Assembly (NCBI GenBank): GCA_024403175.1
Contig: JAKSSI010000053.1
Coordinates: forward strand, 1-8,108
DNA from: Clostridia bacterium
GTDB lineage: Bacteria; Bacillota_A; Clostridia; Peptostreptococcales; Anaerovoracaceae
Direction of reading: 5' to 3'
DNA length: 8,108 nt
Below, piece by piece: positions 1 to 5,091 of this stretch; within the stretch, counting starts at the first letter, position 1, and every line of letters begins with the position of its first letter. Both the position numbers and the translations under genes were made by a program. Below the pieces are notes generated by a model. The model made no database searches. It was not told the DNA's origin and was given only the letters and a program-made list of their open reading frames with translations.

Positions 1-127
1 ATTGGATCATAAACCAGAAGTTCCAAAGAAAAAGCCTATTCCAATTGTAGTAAGAGCAATCTTAGTATATTGCGTGTTATTCGTGGCATCTTTTGTAGGA
101 GTAGGAATCTATAACCTAGTAAAATAA
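1..127 (+). CDS. C-terminal end of an unidentified membrane protein (partial)
   Basis: An open frame runs in from the left edge (first full codon at base 2) and stops at TAA 125-127, leaving 41 residues. The visible part has a Pro/Lys-rich, positively charged stretch (KPEVPKKKPIP), then one strongly hydrophobic segment of about 20 residues, and ends with the short tail YNLVK. The lysines before the helix and the near-absence of a tail suggest that the protein ends in a transmembrane helix with the upstream part in the cytoplasm (positive-inside rule). The start and most of the protein are outside the window, so no family can be assigned. It could be a multi-spanning protein or a C-terminally anchored one. 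That the frame is coding rests on the coherent basic-plus-hydrophobic composition. No clear intrinsic terminator follows it. Confidence 0.6.
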   Translation, partial: LDHKPEVPKKKPIPIVVRAILVYCVLFVASFVGVGIYNLVK

Positions 128-190
128 CTTTTAGTTTGTCGAGCTGATGTGTTTGGCAGTTAAATCAAAGTTCGATATCTCAATTGGGAT

Positions 191-199
191 TGTTATAAT
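191..199 (+). promoter_or_regulatory. Possible extended -10 promoter inside the repeat region
   Basis: TGT directly precedes a perfect TATAAT (194-199), an extended -10 arrangement. The hexamer 17 bases upstream (TTCGAT, 171-176) is a poor -35 match, so activity would depend on the extended -10. A transcript from about base 206 would run through the inverted repeats at 257-376 and could be a small non-coding RNA or a long leader. This rests on motif match only. Confidence 0.3.
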
Positions 200-256
200 A
201 AACTTAAGAACTCTGTTCATGGCTTTTGATTTCATTTTGGGTGGCAGGCAGGGGAC

Positions 257-350
257 TGTTCGACATAGCTTAGTTGTAAATGGTATTTTCTCGAACAATT
301 TAATTAAAATGTTCGGGAAATTTTGCGATTTAGCTTATGTGTGTCGAACA
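257..350. repeat. Outer inverted repeat enclosing a second palindrome
   Basis: TGTTCGACA (257-265) and TGTCGAACA (342-350) are exact 9-bp reverse complements. Just inside them AGCT (267-270) can pair with AGCT (332-335) across a small internal loop. The 34-base palindrome at 287-320 lies between the arms, so a transcript could fold into a long nested stem-loop. The same TGTTCG/CGAACA core occurs in the inner element, which suggests duplicated half-sites of one motif. The function is unknown. Confidence 0.55.
287..320. repeat. 34-base near-perfect palindrome
   Basis: The arms TTTCTCGAACA (287-297) and TGTTCGGGAAA (310-320) pair at all 11 positions with one T-G wobble. The centre TTTAATTAAA (299-308) is itself a perfect palindrome, with only one A-A mismatch between arm and centre. 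As DNA this suits a large symmetric protein-binding site; as RNA it would make one long rod. It is not an intrinsic terminator, because no T-run follows the 3' arm. Confidence 0.6.
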
Positions 351-363
351 ATGGATTTTTGAA

Positions 364-376
364 GCCATAATATGGC
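364..376. repeat. 13-base palindrome
   Basis: GCCATA and TATGGC flank a single central A, a perfect palindrome with an odd centre. A T-rich stretch follows, with TTTTTT at 389-394, but it is about 12 bases away, too far for a standard intrinsic terminator. It may be an operator, or a weak or atypical 3' end for a transcript crossing the upstream repeats. Confidence 0.4.
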
Positions 377-479
377 GATTTTCTGCTTGTTTTTTCAAAC
401 ATTGCGGCTTTGTATGTTTTCTTCCTATACCCTTGAGTGTGTCACCTAAATGCAAAATTGGGATATTTTTATTATTTGC

Positions 480-507
480 TTGCATTTATCATTAAAAGGA
501 CTATAAT
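480..507 (+). promoter_or_regulatory. Promoter for the antiporter gene
   Basis: TTGCAT (480-485) and a perfect TATAAT (502-507) are 16 bases apart, giving a sigma-A-type promoter with transcription expected near 514 and a leader of about 59 bases before the start codon. The -35 matches only its first three bases. This is the best promoter-like match close upstream of the antiporter. Confidence 0.55.
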
Positions 508-515
508 AACCTTTT

Positions 516-530
516 GTTGCATTAAGCAAC
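516..530 (+). promoter_or_regulatory. Short inverted repeat just after the predicted transcription start
   Basis: GTTGC (516-520) and GCAAC (526-530) are exact inverted repeats around ATTAA. The element begins about two bases after the predicted +1, where a repressor site or a 5'-end RNA hairpin often sits. Five base pairs can occur by chance in AT-rich DNA, so this is only suggestive. Confidence 0.3.
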
Positions 531-572
531 TTTACTTATATATTTAAATCACAAATCAAAGGACTCACACAA

Positions 573-1880
573 ATGACAACATTGTTATCAATTGCGGTCG
601 CCCTCGCGGGCGGCCTTTTTATGACCAGAATTTTAAAAAGATTGAATATGCCGGATGTTACAGCATTCCTTATTGCAGGCCTTTTAATAGGGCCTGTTTT
701 CATTGGTAGACTTGGAATTGAAGGCATTGGTTTTTCATCCTACGAAGAGATTGAAAAGCTTTCAGCGTTTAACGATGTAGCGCTTGGTTTTATTGCTTTC
801 TCAATAGGAAATGAATTTAGAGTAGAAGATCTTAAGAAGATAGGAAAGCAAGCAACTATTGTTGGTTTTTGCGAAGCCGGTATTGCTTCAATAATCGTAG
901 ATATTGTTCTTATTTCTTTCCACTTCATTGCGCCAGACGTACTCAGTTTACCAGTTGCTATTACTCTTGGTGCTGTAGCTGCAGCAACTGCTCCAGCGGC
1001 TACACTAATGGTAGTAAGACAGTACAAGGCAAGTGGCGACGTTACTAAAATTCTTCTTCCTGTAGTAGCTTTGGATGACGCCATAGGTTTAATGATTTTC
1101 TCATTCTCCATTGGTTTTGCAAAGGCTTTAAAAATCGGTACTGCAAATATTGCAGAAATCATACTTCAGCCAATTATCGAAATAATTCTTTCGTTAATTA
1201 TTGGAGCTATTTGCGGATTCATTCTTACAAAAGCAGAAGCACATTTCCACTCTGGAACAAACAGAAATTCTTTAATTGTAAGCTTTGTAATTCTTACTGT
1301 AGCTGTTGCAAAAGCAGTAATAGTTGTAGGTAATTTTAGCTGCGGATTCTCCGCACTTCTTGTATGCATGATGATGGGCGTAGTGTTCTGCAACACTTGT
1401 CCGCTTTCTTCTGAAATGATGAGACGAAGCGATATATGGACATCTCCATTGCTGATGCTTTTCTTTGTATTAAGTGGTGCTGAACTGCATCTTAGTGTAT
1501 TCAAAAACTATCATGTTGTATTAGTAGGTATCACTTACATTATTACAAGATCTATTGGTAAATATACAGGGGCAAGAATTGGAAGTACAATTTCTGGTTG
1601 TTCAAAGACAATAAGAAAGTATCTTGGTTTAACACTTATTCCTCAGGCCGGCGTGGCTCTTGGAATGTCTATTGTTGCTATTAATCAGCTTGGCCCTGAC
1701 GATGGCGGAATGGTTAGAAACATTACACTTTTCGGCGTAATGATTTATGAACTGGTTGGTCCAACAATTACAAAGTGGGCACTCACTCAGGCTGGCGATA
1801 TTAAACCTCAACCAGACCACATTAAGCATAGACGAAAGAACGCTATTGAAAACGGCAAAAATTCAATTCAAGACATTTAA
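573..1880 (+). CDS. CPA2-family cation:proton antiporter without an RCK domain
   Basis: This is a 435-residue inner-membrane exchanger, predicted to swap Na+ (or K+) for H+ and so help with pH and sodium balance. The sequence is almost wholly hydrophobic helices. It carries the CPA2 signatures: a short N-terminal block with AFLIAGLLIGP (31-41), the unwound-helix motif ATAPAAT (138-144), and LDD at 167-169. The paired aspartates are the ion-binding pair known from electrogenic members such as NhaA. Further conserved pieces are RSIGKYTGARIG (326-337) and LIPQAGVALG (355-364). After the last helix only about 30 polar residues remain, so the RCK/TrkA-N domain found on Kef-type potassium efflux proteins is absent. 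The start at 573 is supported by AAAGGA (558-563), nine bases upstream. A promoter precedes the gene and a terminator follows, so it is probably a single-gene unit. The transported cation is not certain from sequence. Confidence 0.88.
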   Translation: MTTLLSIAVALAGGLFMTRILKRLNMPDVTAFLIAGLLIGPVFIGRLGIEGIGFSSYEEIEKLSAFNDVALGFIAFSIGNEFRVEDLKKIGKQATIVGFCEAGIASIIVDIVLISFHFIAPDVLSLPVAITLGAVAAATAPAATLMVVRQYKASGDVTKILLPVVALDDAIGLMIFSFSIGFAKALKIGTANIAEIILQPIIEIILSLIIGAICGFILTKAEAHFHSGTNRNSLIVSFVILTVAVAKAVIVVGNFSCGFSALLVCMMMGVVFCNTCPLSSEMMRRSDIWTSPLLMLFFVLSGAELHLSVFKNYHVVLVGITYIITRSIGKYTGARIGSTISGCSKTIRKYLGLTLIPQAGVALGMSIVAINQLGPDDGGMVRNITLFGVMIYELVGPTITKWALTQAGDIKPQPDHIKHRRKNAIENGKNSIQDI

Positions 1881-1893
1881 ATAATGGCAATAG

Positions 1894-1930
1894 AAAGGCG
1901 GCAGGTCTAAAATCTGCCGCTTTTGTTTTT
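1894..1930 (+). terminator. Intrinsic terminator after the antiporter
   Basis: GCGGCAGGT (1898-1906) pairs with ATCTGCCGC (1912-1920) around CTAAA, with one G-T wobble. The stem can extend through AAAG/TTTT, and TTTTGTTTTT follows at 1921-1930. The T-tract overlaps the last two bases of the convergent mntP stop codon. Read on the minus strand the same stem is followed by the weaker CCTTTCTATT, so it may also terminate mntP, less efficiently. Confidence 0.88.
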
Positions 1931-2513
1931 AGAATATTCCTGTTACGAAGATTTCGATGCCTATTCCTATAAGGATTACACCGCCTAAGATGTTTGCTTT
2001 TCCTGCAAGCTTTGTTCCGGCTTTCTTGCCGATTATAAGGCCTGAATAGCAGATTACAAATGTTACTACTGCAATTATAATTGCTGCAAGAAGTGCCATA
2101 CCGAATTTGTATTCAGCAATTGTAAAGCCAACGGAGAGGGCATCTATGGAAGTTGCCACGCCTTGAACCATAAGAGCCGCAAATCCAAGGCTTTTGTTAT
2201 CAGTTTCTTCTTCCTCGCCGCTAAGGCCTTCTCTAATCATGCCTATTCCTATGTAGCAAAGAAGTATCAGTGCAATCCAAGGAATAAATTTCTCAAAACT
2301 CTGAAAGTATTGTACAATAGTGTGTACGCATACCCATCCAATTAAAGGCATTGCTGCCTGAAAAACGGCAAATGTCAGTCCAATTAAGCACATCTTCTTG
2401 GTTGCCATGCGCGGTTCGTTTAAACCGTTTGCCAAAGATACTGAAAAAGCATCCATGGCTAGGCCTACGCCGAGAAGTATGCTGTTTATAATAAATACTA
2501 AAGTAATTTCCAT
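1929..2513 (-). CDS. mntP: Manganese efflux pump MntP
   Basis: MntP exports excess Mn2+ across the cytoplasmic membrane. The 194-residue protein is close to the usual family length and shows the internal duplication of the family: GLAMDAFSVSLANGL around D21 in the first half and ATSIDALSVGF around D124 in the second. Aspartates in these two repeated helices are known to be important in the Escherichia coli protein. About six hydrophobic helices are visible, split by an acidic loop (EEEETD, 100-105), and the C-terminal half ends in the Gly-rich helix ILGGVILIGIGIEIF. The start codon is preceded by GGTGA with four spacer bases, matching the 3' side of the anti-Shine-Dalgarno sequence. The gene converges on the antiporter and diverges from the nitroreductase, so it appears to be transcribed alone. 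I find no classic yybP-ykoY manganese riboswitch consensus in the leader. Confidence 0.92.
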   Translation of the reverse strand: MEITLVFIINSILLGVGLAMDAFSVSLANGLNEPRMATKKMCLIGLTFAVFQAAMPLIGWVCVHTIVQYFQSFEKFIPWIALILLCYIGIGMIREGLSGEEEETDNKSLGFAALMVQGVATSIDALSVGFTIAEYKFGMALLAAIIIAVVTFVICYSGLIIGKKAGTKLAGKANILGGVILIGIGIEIFVTGIF

Positions 2514-2580
2514 TTTGTCACCATTAAAAGGATATAGTTTGGGTCATATCCGCGTGTTAGATTTTGGCTTGAAAAAGCAC
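2514..2580 (-). promoter_or_regulatory. mntP leader with a hairpin and possible pseudoknot
   Basis: From the predicted start near 2580 the mntP transcript would have a leader of about 67-70 bases. It holds a hairpin with stem GGATAT/ATATCC (bases 2530-2535 and 2546-2551 of the + strand) and a 10-base loop GACCCAAACT. The ACCC in that loop can pair with GGGT at the very 5' end of the leader, which would make a compact pseudoknot just upstream of the ribosome site (2518-2522). Such a shape could act as a switch, but the pairings are short and this is inference only. Confidence 0.3.
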
Positions 2581-2586
2581 CCGATG

Positions 2587-2615
2587 ATGATAACACAAGA
2601 CTCCCGTAATATCAA
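2587..2615 (-). promoter_or_regulatory. mntP promoter
   Basis: On the minus strand TTGATA (2610-2615) and TATCAT (2587-2592) are separated by exactly 17 bases, and the -10 is preceded by TGTGT, the Gram-positive TRTGn extension. This is among the best promoter matches in the window. It lies in the 138-base gap shared with the divergent nitroreductase gene. Confidence 0.65.
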
Positions 2616-2651
2616 GTAAAGTTAAAATTTCAAGGTTTAAGAGGTATTGAA

Positions 2652-3299
2652 ATGACAGAGATACAAGCATTAAAAGAGAGACATTCCGTAAGAAATTACA
2701 CAGAAAAGAAGATCGAAGCCGAAAAGGTGGCTGAACTTAATAAGCTTATCGCTCAGCTTAACGAAGAAGGTTATTTAAATCTTCAGTTTATTGAAGATCA
2801 GGGCAAAACCTTCAACAAGCTTTTAAATAAGTTTATGGGCCTTGGCAGCGCACCAAGTGTAATTGCTTGCGTTGGTCCTGACGACCCAACACTTGACGAA
2901 CGTGTAGGTTACTACGGCCAGAAACTTGTACTCGCAGCTCAGATGATGGGCCTCAACACTTGCTGGGCAGGTACATTCAATAGAAATACTGTTCCTGCAA
3001 AGATTGGCGAAGGCGAAAGAATTGCAATTGTAATCGCAATTGGCTACGGCGCAACCCAAGGCAAGGTTAGAAAGACAAAGTCTGCAGAAGAAGTATCTAA
3101 CTGCAAGGCTGATAGTCCAGAATGGTTCAAGAAGGGCGTAGAAGCCGCTATGCTGGCTCCAACTGCAATCAATCAGCAGAAGTTCAATATTACATTAAAA
3201 GACGATGAAACGGTCGATTTTTCCGATTTAGGCGGCGTTCTTAGCAAGATTGATCTTGGAATTGTTAAGTACAATTTTGAGGTTGGAAGCAAGGCTTAA
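2652..3299 (+). CDS. Nitroreductase-family flavoprotein, TM1586 type
   Basis: This is a soluble FMN-dependent oxidoreductase of 215 residues. Its substrate cannot be told from sequence; relatives reduce nitro-aromatics, quinones or flavins using NAD(P)H. The N-terminus has the phosphate-contacting RHSVR motif of the superfamily (10-14). The middle contains SAPSVIACVG and KLVLAAQMMGLNTCWAGTF, the helix and strand typical of the fold. The C-terminal third contains LAPTAINQQKF (168-178), which in ordinary nitroreductases lies near the N-terminus. This order, with motifs in two half-domains of one chain, is characteristic of the TM1586-like (putative TM nitroreductase) group, in which one chain appears to imitate the usual dimer. 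AAGAGGT (2639-2645), six bases before ATG, supports the start. It diverges from mntP; I see no convincing promoter of its own, and no intrinsic terminator with a U-tract follows. Confidence 0.85.
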   Translation: MTEIQALKERHSVRNYTEKKIEAEKVAELNKLIAQLNEEGYLNLQFIEDQGKTFNKLLNKFMGLGSAPSVIACVGPDDPTLDERVGYYGQKLVLAAQMMGLNTCWAGTFNRNTVPAKIGEGERIAIVIAIGYGATQGKVRKTKSAEEVSNCKADSPEWFKKGVEAAMLAPTAINQQKFNITLKDDETVDFSDLGGVLSKIDLGIVKYNFEVGSKA

Positions 3300-3326
3300 T
3301 ACTTATACCATAGGAGTAACATTTCA

Positions 3327-3355
3327 TTGACTTTTCCGCTGTTATGTGTTAAAGT
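3327..3355 (+). promoter_or_regulatory. Promoter of the symporter gene
   Basis: TTGACT (3327-3332) and TAAAGT (3350-3355) are 17 bases apart, and the -10 is preceded by TGTGT (the TRTGn extension). Transcription would begin near 3362, giving a leader of about 56 bases. The -10 hexamer forms the inner end of the left arm of the large inverted repeat at 3338-3382, so a protein bound there would block or modulate this promoter. Confidence 0.6.
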
Positions 3356-3382
3356 AATCCCAACACTTTAGCACATAACAGC
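3338..3382. repeat. 18-bp inverted repeat overlapping the symporter promoter
   Basis: GCTGTTATGTGTTAAAGT (3338-3355) and ACTTTAGCACATAACAGC (3365-3382) are reverse complements over 18 positions with one T-G wobble, separated by nine bases. The left arm ends exactly at the end of the -10 hexamer, and the right arm covers roughly +4 to +21 of the predicted transcript. That geometry fits a repressor operator. If transcription instead runs in from the nitroreductase, the RNA would form a strong hairpin, but no T-run follows, so it is not a standard terminator. Confidence 0.75.
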
Positions 3383-3397
3383 ATAACAGTGTTAAAG
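3374..3397. repeat. Tandem half-sites downstream of the large inverted repeat
   Basis: CATAACAG occurs twice head to tail at 3374-3381 and 3382-3389, and once in reverse complement at 3339-3346. GTGTTAAAG occurs at 3346-3354 and again at 3389-3397, with the near-copy CTTTAGCAC in reverse at 3366-3374. Each CATAACAG overlaps a GTGTTAAAG-type block by one base, so the region has three copies of the same two blocks in varied orientation, like an array of binding half-sites. Confidence 0.6.
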
Positions 3398-3403
3398 CAC
3401 TGT
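3386..3403 (+). promoter_or_regulatory. Small hairpin next to the symporter ribosome site
   Basis: ACAGTG (3386-3391) and CACTGT (3398-3403) are exact inverted repeats around TTAAAG, ending one base before the Shine-Dalgarno stretch GAAAGGAA (3404-3411). In RNA this hairpin would abut the ribosome site and could affect translation. It shares bases with the tandem half-sites, so it may simply be part of the same operator. Confidence 0.35.
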
Positions 3404-3417
3404 GAAAGGAATCATTT

Positions 3418-4947
3418 ATGAAATTAGTTATTCTTATTCTTTACTTCGCATTAATGATCGGAATTGGTCTTTATTGCAGACGTAATGCCACAGACGTTAA
3501 TGGATTCGTACTTGGCGGCAGAGCAGTAGGCCCATGGCTCACAGCTTTCGCTTATGGTACTTCTTACTTCTCTGCGGTTGTATTCGTAGGTTATGCAGGC
3601 CAGTTCGGTTGGAAATATGGTGTTTCCACTACATGGGCCGGCATCGGCAATGCCGTTATCGGTTCTCTGCTTGCTTGGGTTGTTCTTGGTAGAAGAACAA
3701 GAATTATGACTCAGCACCTCAACTCTATGACAATGCCACAGTTCTTTGGCGAACGTTATAAGAGCAGATCTTTAAAGATTGCAGCTTCTGTAATCATCTT
3801 CATCTTCCTTATTCCATACACAGCTTCTCTGTACAATGGTTTAAGCAGACTCTTCGGTATGGCATTCAACATTGACTATTCCGTATGTATCGTTATCATG
3901 GCTGTTCTTACAGCTATTTACGTTATTGCTGGTGGTTATATGGCTACAGCTATTAACGACTTTATTCAGGGTATCATTATGCTCGTTGGTATTTCCGCAG
4001 TTATCGTTGCTGTAATCAACAGCAAGGGCGGATTTATCGCAGCTCTTAATGGTCTTGCAATGGTTCAGGATCCAACAGTTTCCACAACACCTGGTATCTT
4101 TGCTTCCTTCTTCGGACCAGACCCACTTAACCTTATGTTCGTAGTAATTCTTACTTCCCTTGGTACTTGGGGTCTCCCACAGATGGTTGGTAAGTTCTAT
4201 GCTATTAAGAACGAAGATGCTCTTAAGAAGGGTACAGTTATTTCCACACTCTTTGCTCTTGTTATTGCAGGTGGCTGCTACTTCCTCGGTGGTTTCGGTA
4301 GACTCTTCTCCGATCAGATTAACATTGCTGCAAACGGATATGACTCTGTTATCCCAACAATGCTTTCCGGACTTTCCCCAGCACTTATTACTCTTGTAGT
4401 AATTCTGGTGCTTTCCGCATCAATGTCCACACTTTCTTCACTCGTAATTGCTTCTTCTTCAACACTTACAATTGACTTCATTAAGGACAATTTCGTAAAG
4501 AAGATGACAGAAAAGACACAGCTCCTTATGATCCGTGTTCTTATCGTTGTGTTCATTGCTATTTCCGCAGCTATCGCTTTAGTTCAGTACAAGAGCAACG
4601 TTACATTCATTGCTCAGCTGATGGGCGTTTCCTGGGGCGCTCTTGCAGGTGCTTTCCTTGCTCCATTCCTCTATTCCTTATACTGGAAGGGTACAACAAG
4701 TGCTTCCTGCTGGGTATGCTTCATTTTCGGTTCTGTACTTATGATAGCTAATATGCTCGTTAGAAGCTCTTTCCCTGCAATTATGCAGAGCCCAATCAAC
4801 GCTGGATCTATCGCTATGATCGCTGGTCTTGTAATCGTTCCTATCGTTTCTATGATTACACCAAAGCCTGACAAGAAGCTCGTAGAAGATACATTTGCTT
4901 GCTATGACAAGACAACTCCAGTAGCTCAGAAGACATCTTTAGGTTAA
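3418..4947 (+). CDS. Sodium:solute symporter (SSS/SLC5 family)
   Basis: This 509-residue integral membrane protein is predicted to drive uptake of an organic solute with the sodium gradient. Length and about 13 hydrophobic helices fit the family. Recognisable family parts are FVLGGRAVGPW (30-40), the broken first core helix AYGTSYFSAVVFVGYAG (45-61), GGYMATAINDFIQGIIMLVG (172-191), and the helix with SASMSTLSSLVIASSS (333-348), whose serines and threonine belong to the conserved sodium site of these carriers. The tail from about 473 is polar. The general look is closer to PanF/PutP-like carriers than to sugar transporters, but the substrate cannot be read from sequence. AAAGGA (3405-3410), seven bases before ATG, supports the start. 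The gene has its own promoter and operator-like repeats and ends at a strong terminator, so it is transcribed apart from the ior operon. Its neighbours make an organic acid or aromatic compound an open possibility. Confidence 0.9.
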   Translation: MKLVILILYFALMIGIGLYCRRNATDVNGFVLGGRAVGPWLTAFAYGTSYFSAVVFVGYAGQFGWKYGVSTTWAGIGNAVIGSLLAWVVLGRRTRIMTQHLNSMTMPQFFGERYKSRSLKIAASVIIFIFLIPYTASLYNGLSRLFGMAFNIDYSVCIVIMAVLTAIYVIAGGYMATAINDFIQGIIMLVGISAVIVAVINSKGGFIAALNGLAMVQDPTVSTTPGIFASFFGPDPLNLMFVVILTSLGTWGLPQMVGKFYAIKNEDALKKGTVISTLFALVIAGGCYFLGGFGRLFSDQINIAANGYDSVIPTMLSGLSPALITLVVILVLSASMSTLSSLVIASSSTLTIDFIKDNFVKKMTEKTQLLMIRVLIVVFIAISAAIALVQYKSNVTFIAQLMGVSWGALAGAFLAPFLYSLYWKGTTSASCWVCFIFGSVLMIANMLVRSSFPAIMQSPINAGSIAMIAGLVIVPIVSMITPKPDKKLVEDTFACYDKTTPVAQKTSLG

Positions 4948-4963
4948 TAATTGCCTTAAAATT

Positions 4964-4998
4964 AAATGCCCGAACGCTATTAGTTCGGGCATTTTTTT
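4964..4998 (+). terminator. Strong intrinsic terminator after the symporter gene
   Basis: AAATGCCCGAAC (4964-4975) and GTTCGGGCATTT (4983-4994) form a perfect 12-bp stem with a seven-base loop, and the T-run extends to 4998. It begins 16 bases after the symporter stop codon and separates that gene from the ior operon. Confidence 0.95.
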
Positions 4999-5021
4999 AC
5001 ACATATATATAAATATTATAC

Positions 5022-5051
5022 TTGTCAATTATCGTGGTTTTGTGCGACAAT
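5022..5051 (+). promoter_or_regulatory. Probable promoter of the iorA-iorB-paaK operon
   Basis: TTGTCA (5022-5027) lies 18 bases before GACAAT (5046-5051), and the -10 is preceded by TGTGC (the TRTGn extension). The A/T-only tract at 5003-5020 could act as an UP element. Transcription would start near 5058, about 34 bases before iorA. The -10 is imperfect (4 of 6), so the exact boxes are uncertain, but a promoter must lie in this short gap if the preceding terminator works. Confidence 0.45.
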
Positions 5052-5091
5052 ACTATAAAGTGATAAAGTAATAATAGAAAGGTACACTACA

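Larger units (their letters stand above)
128..572. other. 445-base gene-free region rich in inverted repeats
   Basis: This stretch lies between the partial membrane protein and the antiporter. Bases 128-376 carry several inverted repeats built around CGAACA/TGTTCG, an 8-bp pair AAATCAAA (162-169) / TTTGATTT (225-232), and a promoter-like TGT-TATAAT at 191-199. Bases 377-470 are T-rich and featureless to my eye. Bases 480-572 hold the antiporter promoter, a short hairpin and its ribosome binding site. The only ORF of note (147-362) has no Shine-Dalgarno site and runs through the palindromes, so I do not call a gene. The repeats may be a structured RNA, a regulator-binding region or a decayed small repeat element; the sequence does not decide between these. 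Confidence 0.6.

Noticed and set aside
208..218. GAAC-TCT-GTTC as a Gram-positive LexA (SOS) box
   Set aside because: The Gram-positive SOS box needs CGAAC and GTTCG-type halves four bases apart; here the spacing is three and the outer bases do not match, and no SOS gene follows.
147..362. 71-codon ORF in the upstream gene-free region
   Set aside because: No Shine-Dalgarno site precedes it, it runs straight through the large inverted repeats, and the product resembles no family I recognise.
2514..2651. yybP-ykoY manganese riboswitch upstream of mntP
   Set aside because: CGGGAGT occurs in this gap, but it lies within the promoter spacer, upstream of the predicted start, and the other conserved loop sequences are missing. 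A covariance search would be decisive.
3338..3382. Intrinsic terminator of the nitroreductase gene
   Set aside because: The stem is strong, but the bases after it (ATAACAGTG...) contain no T-run, and the repeat is better explained by its overlap with a promoter.
3374..3389. CRISPR or tandem repeat array
   Set aside because: There are only two 8-base units with no spacers; this does not resemble a CRISPR array.
4948..5091. Symporter and ior genes as one operon
   Set aside because: A perfect 12-bp stem with a T-run lies between them and a promoter-like sequence follows.
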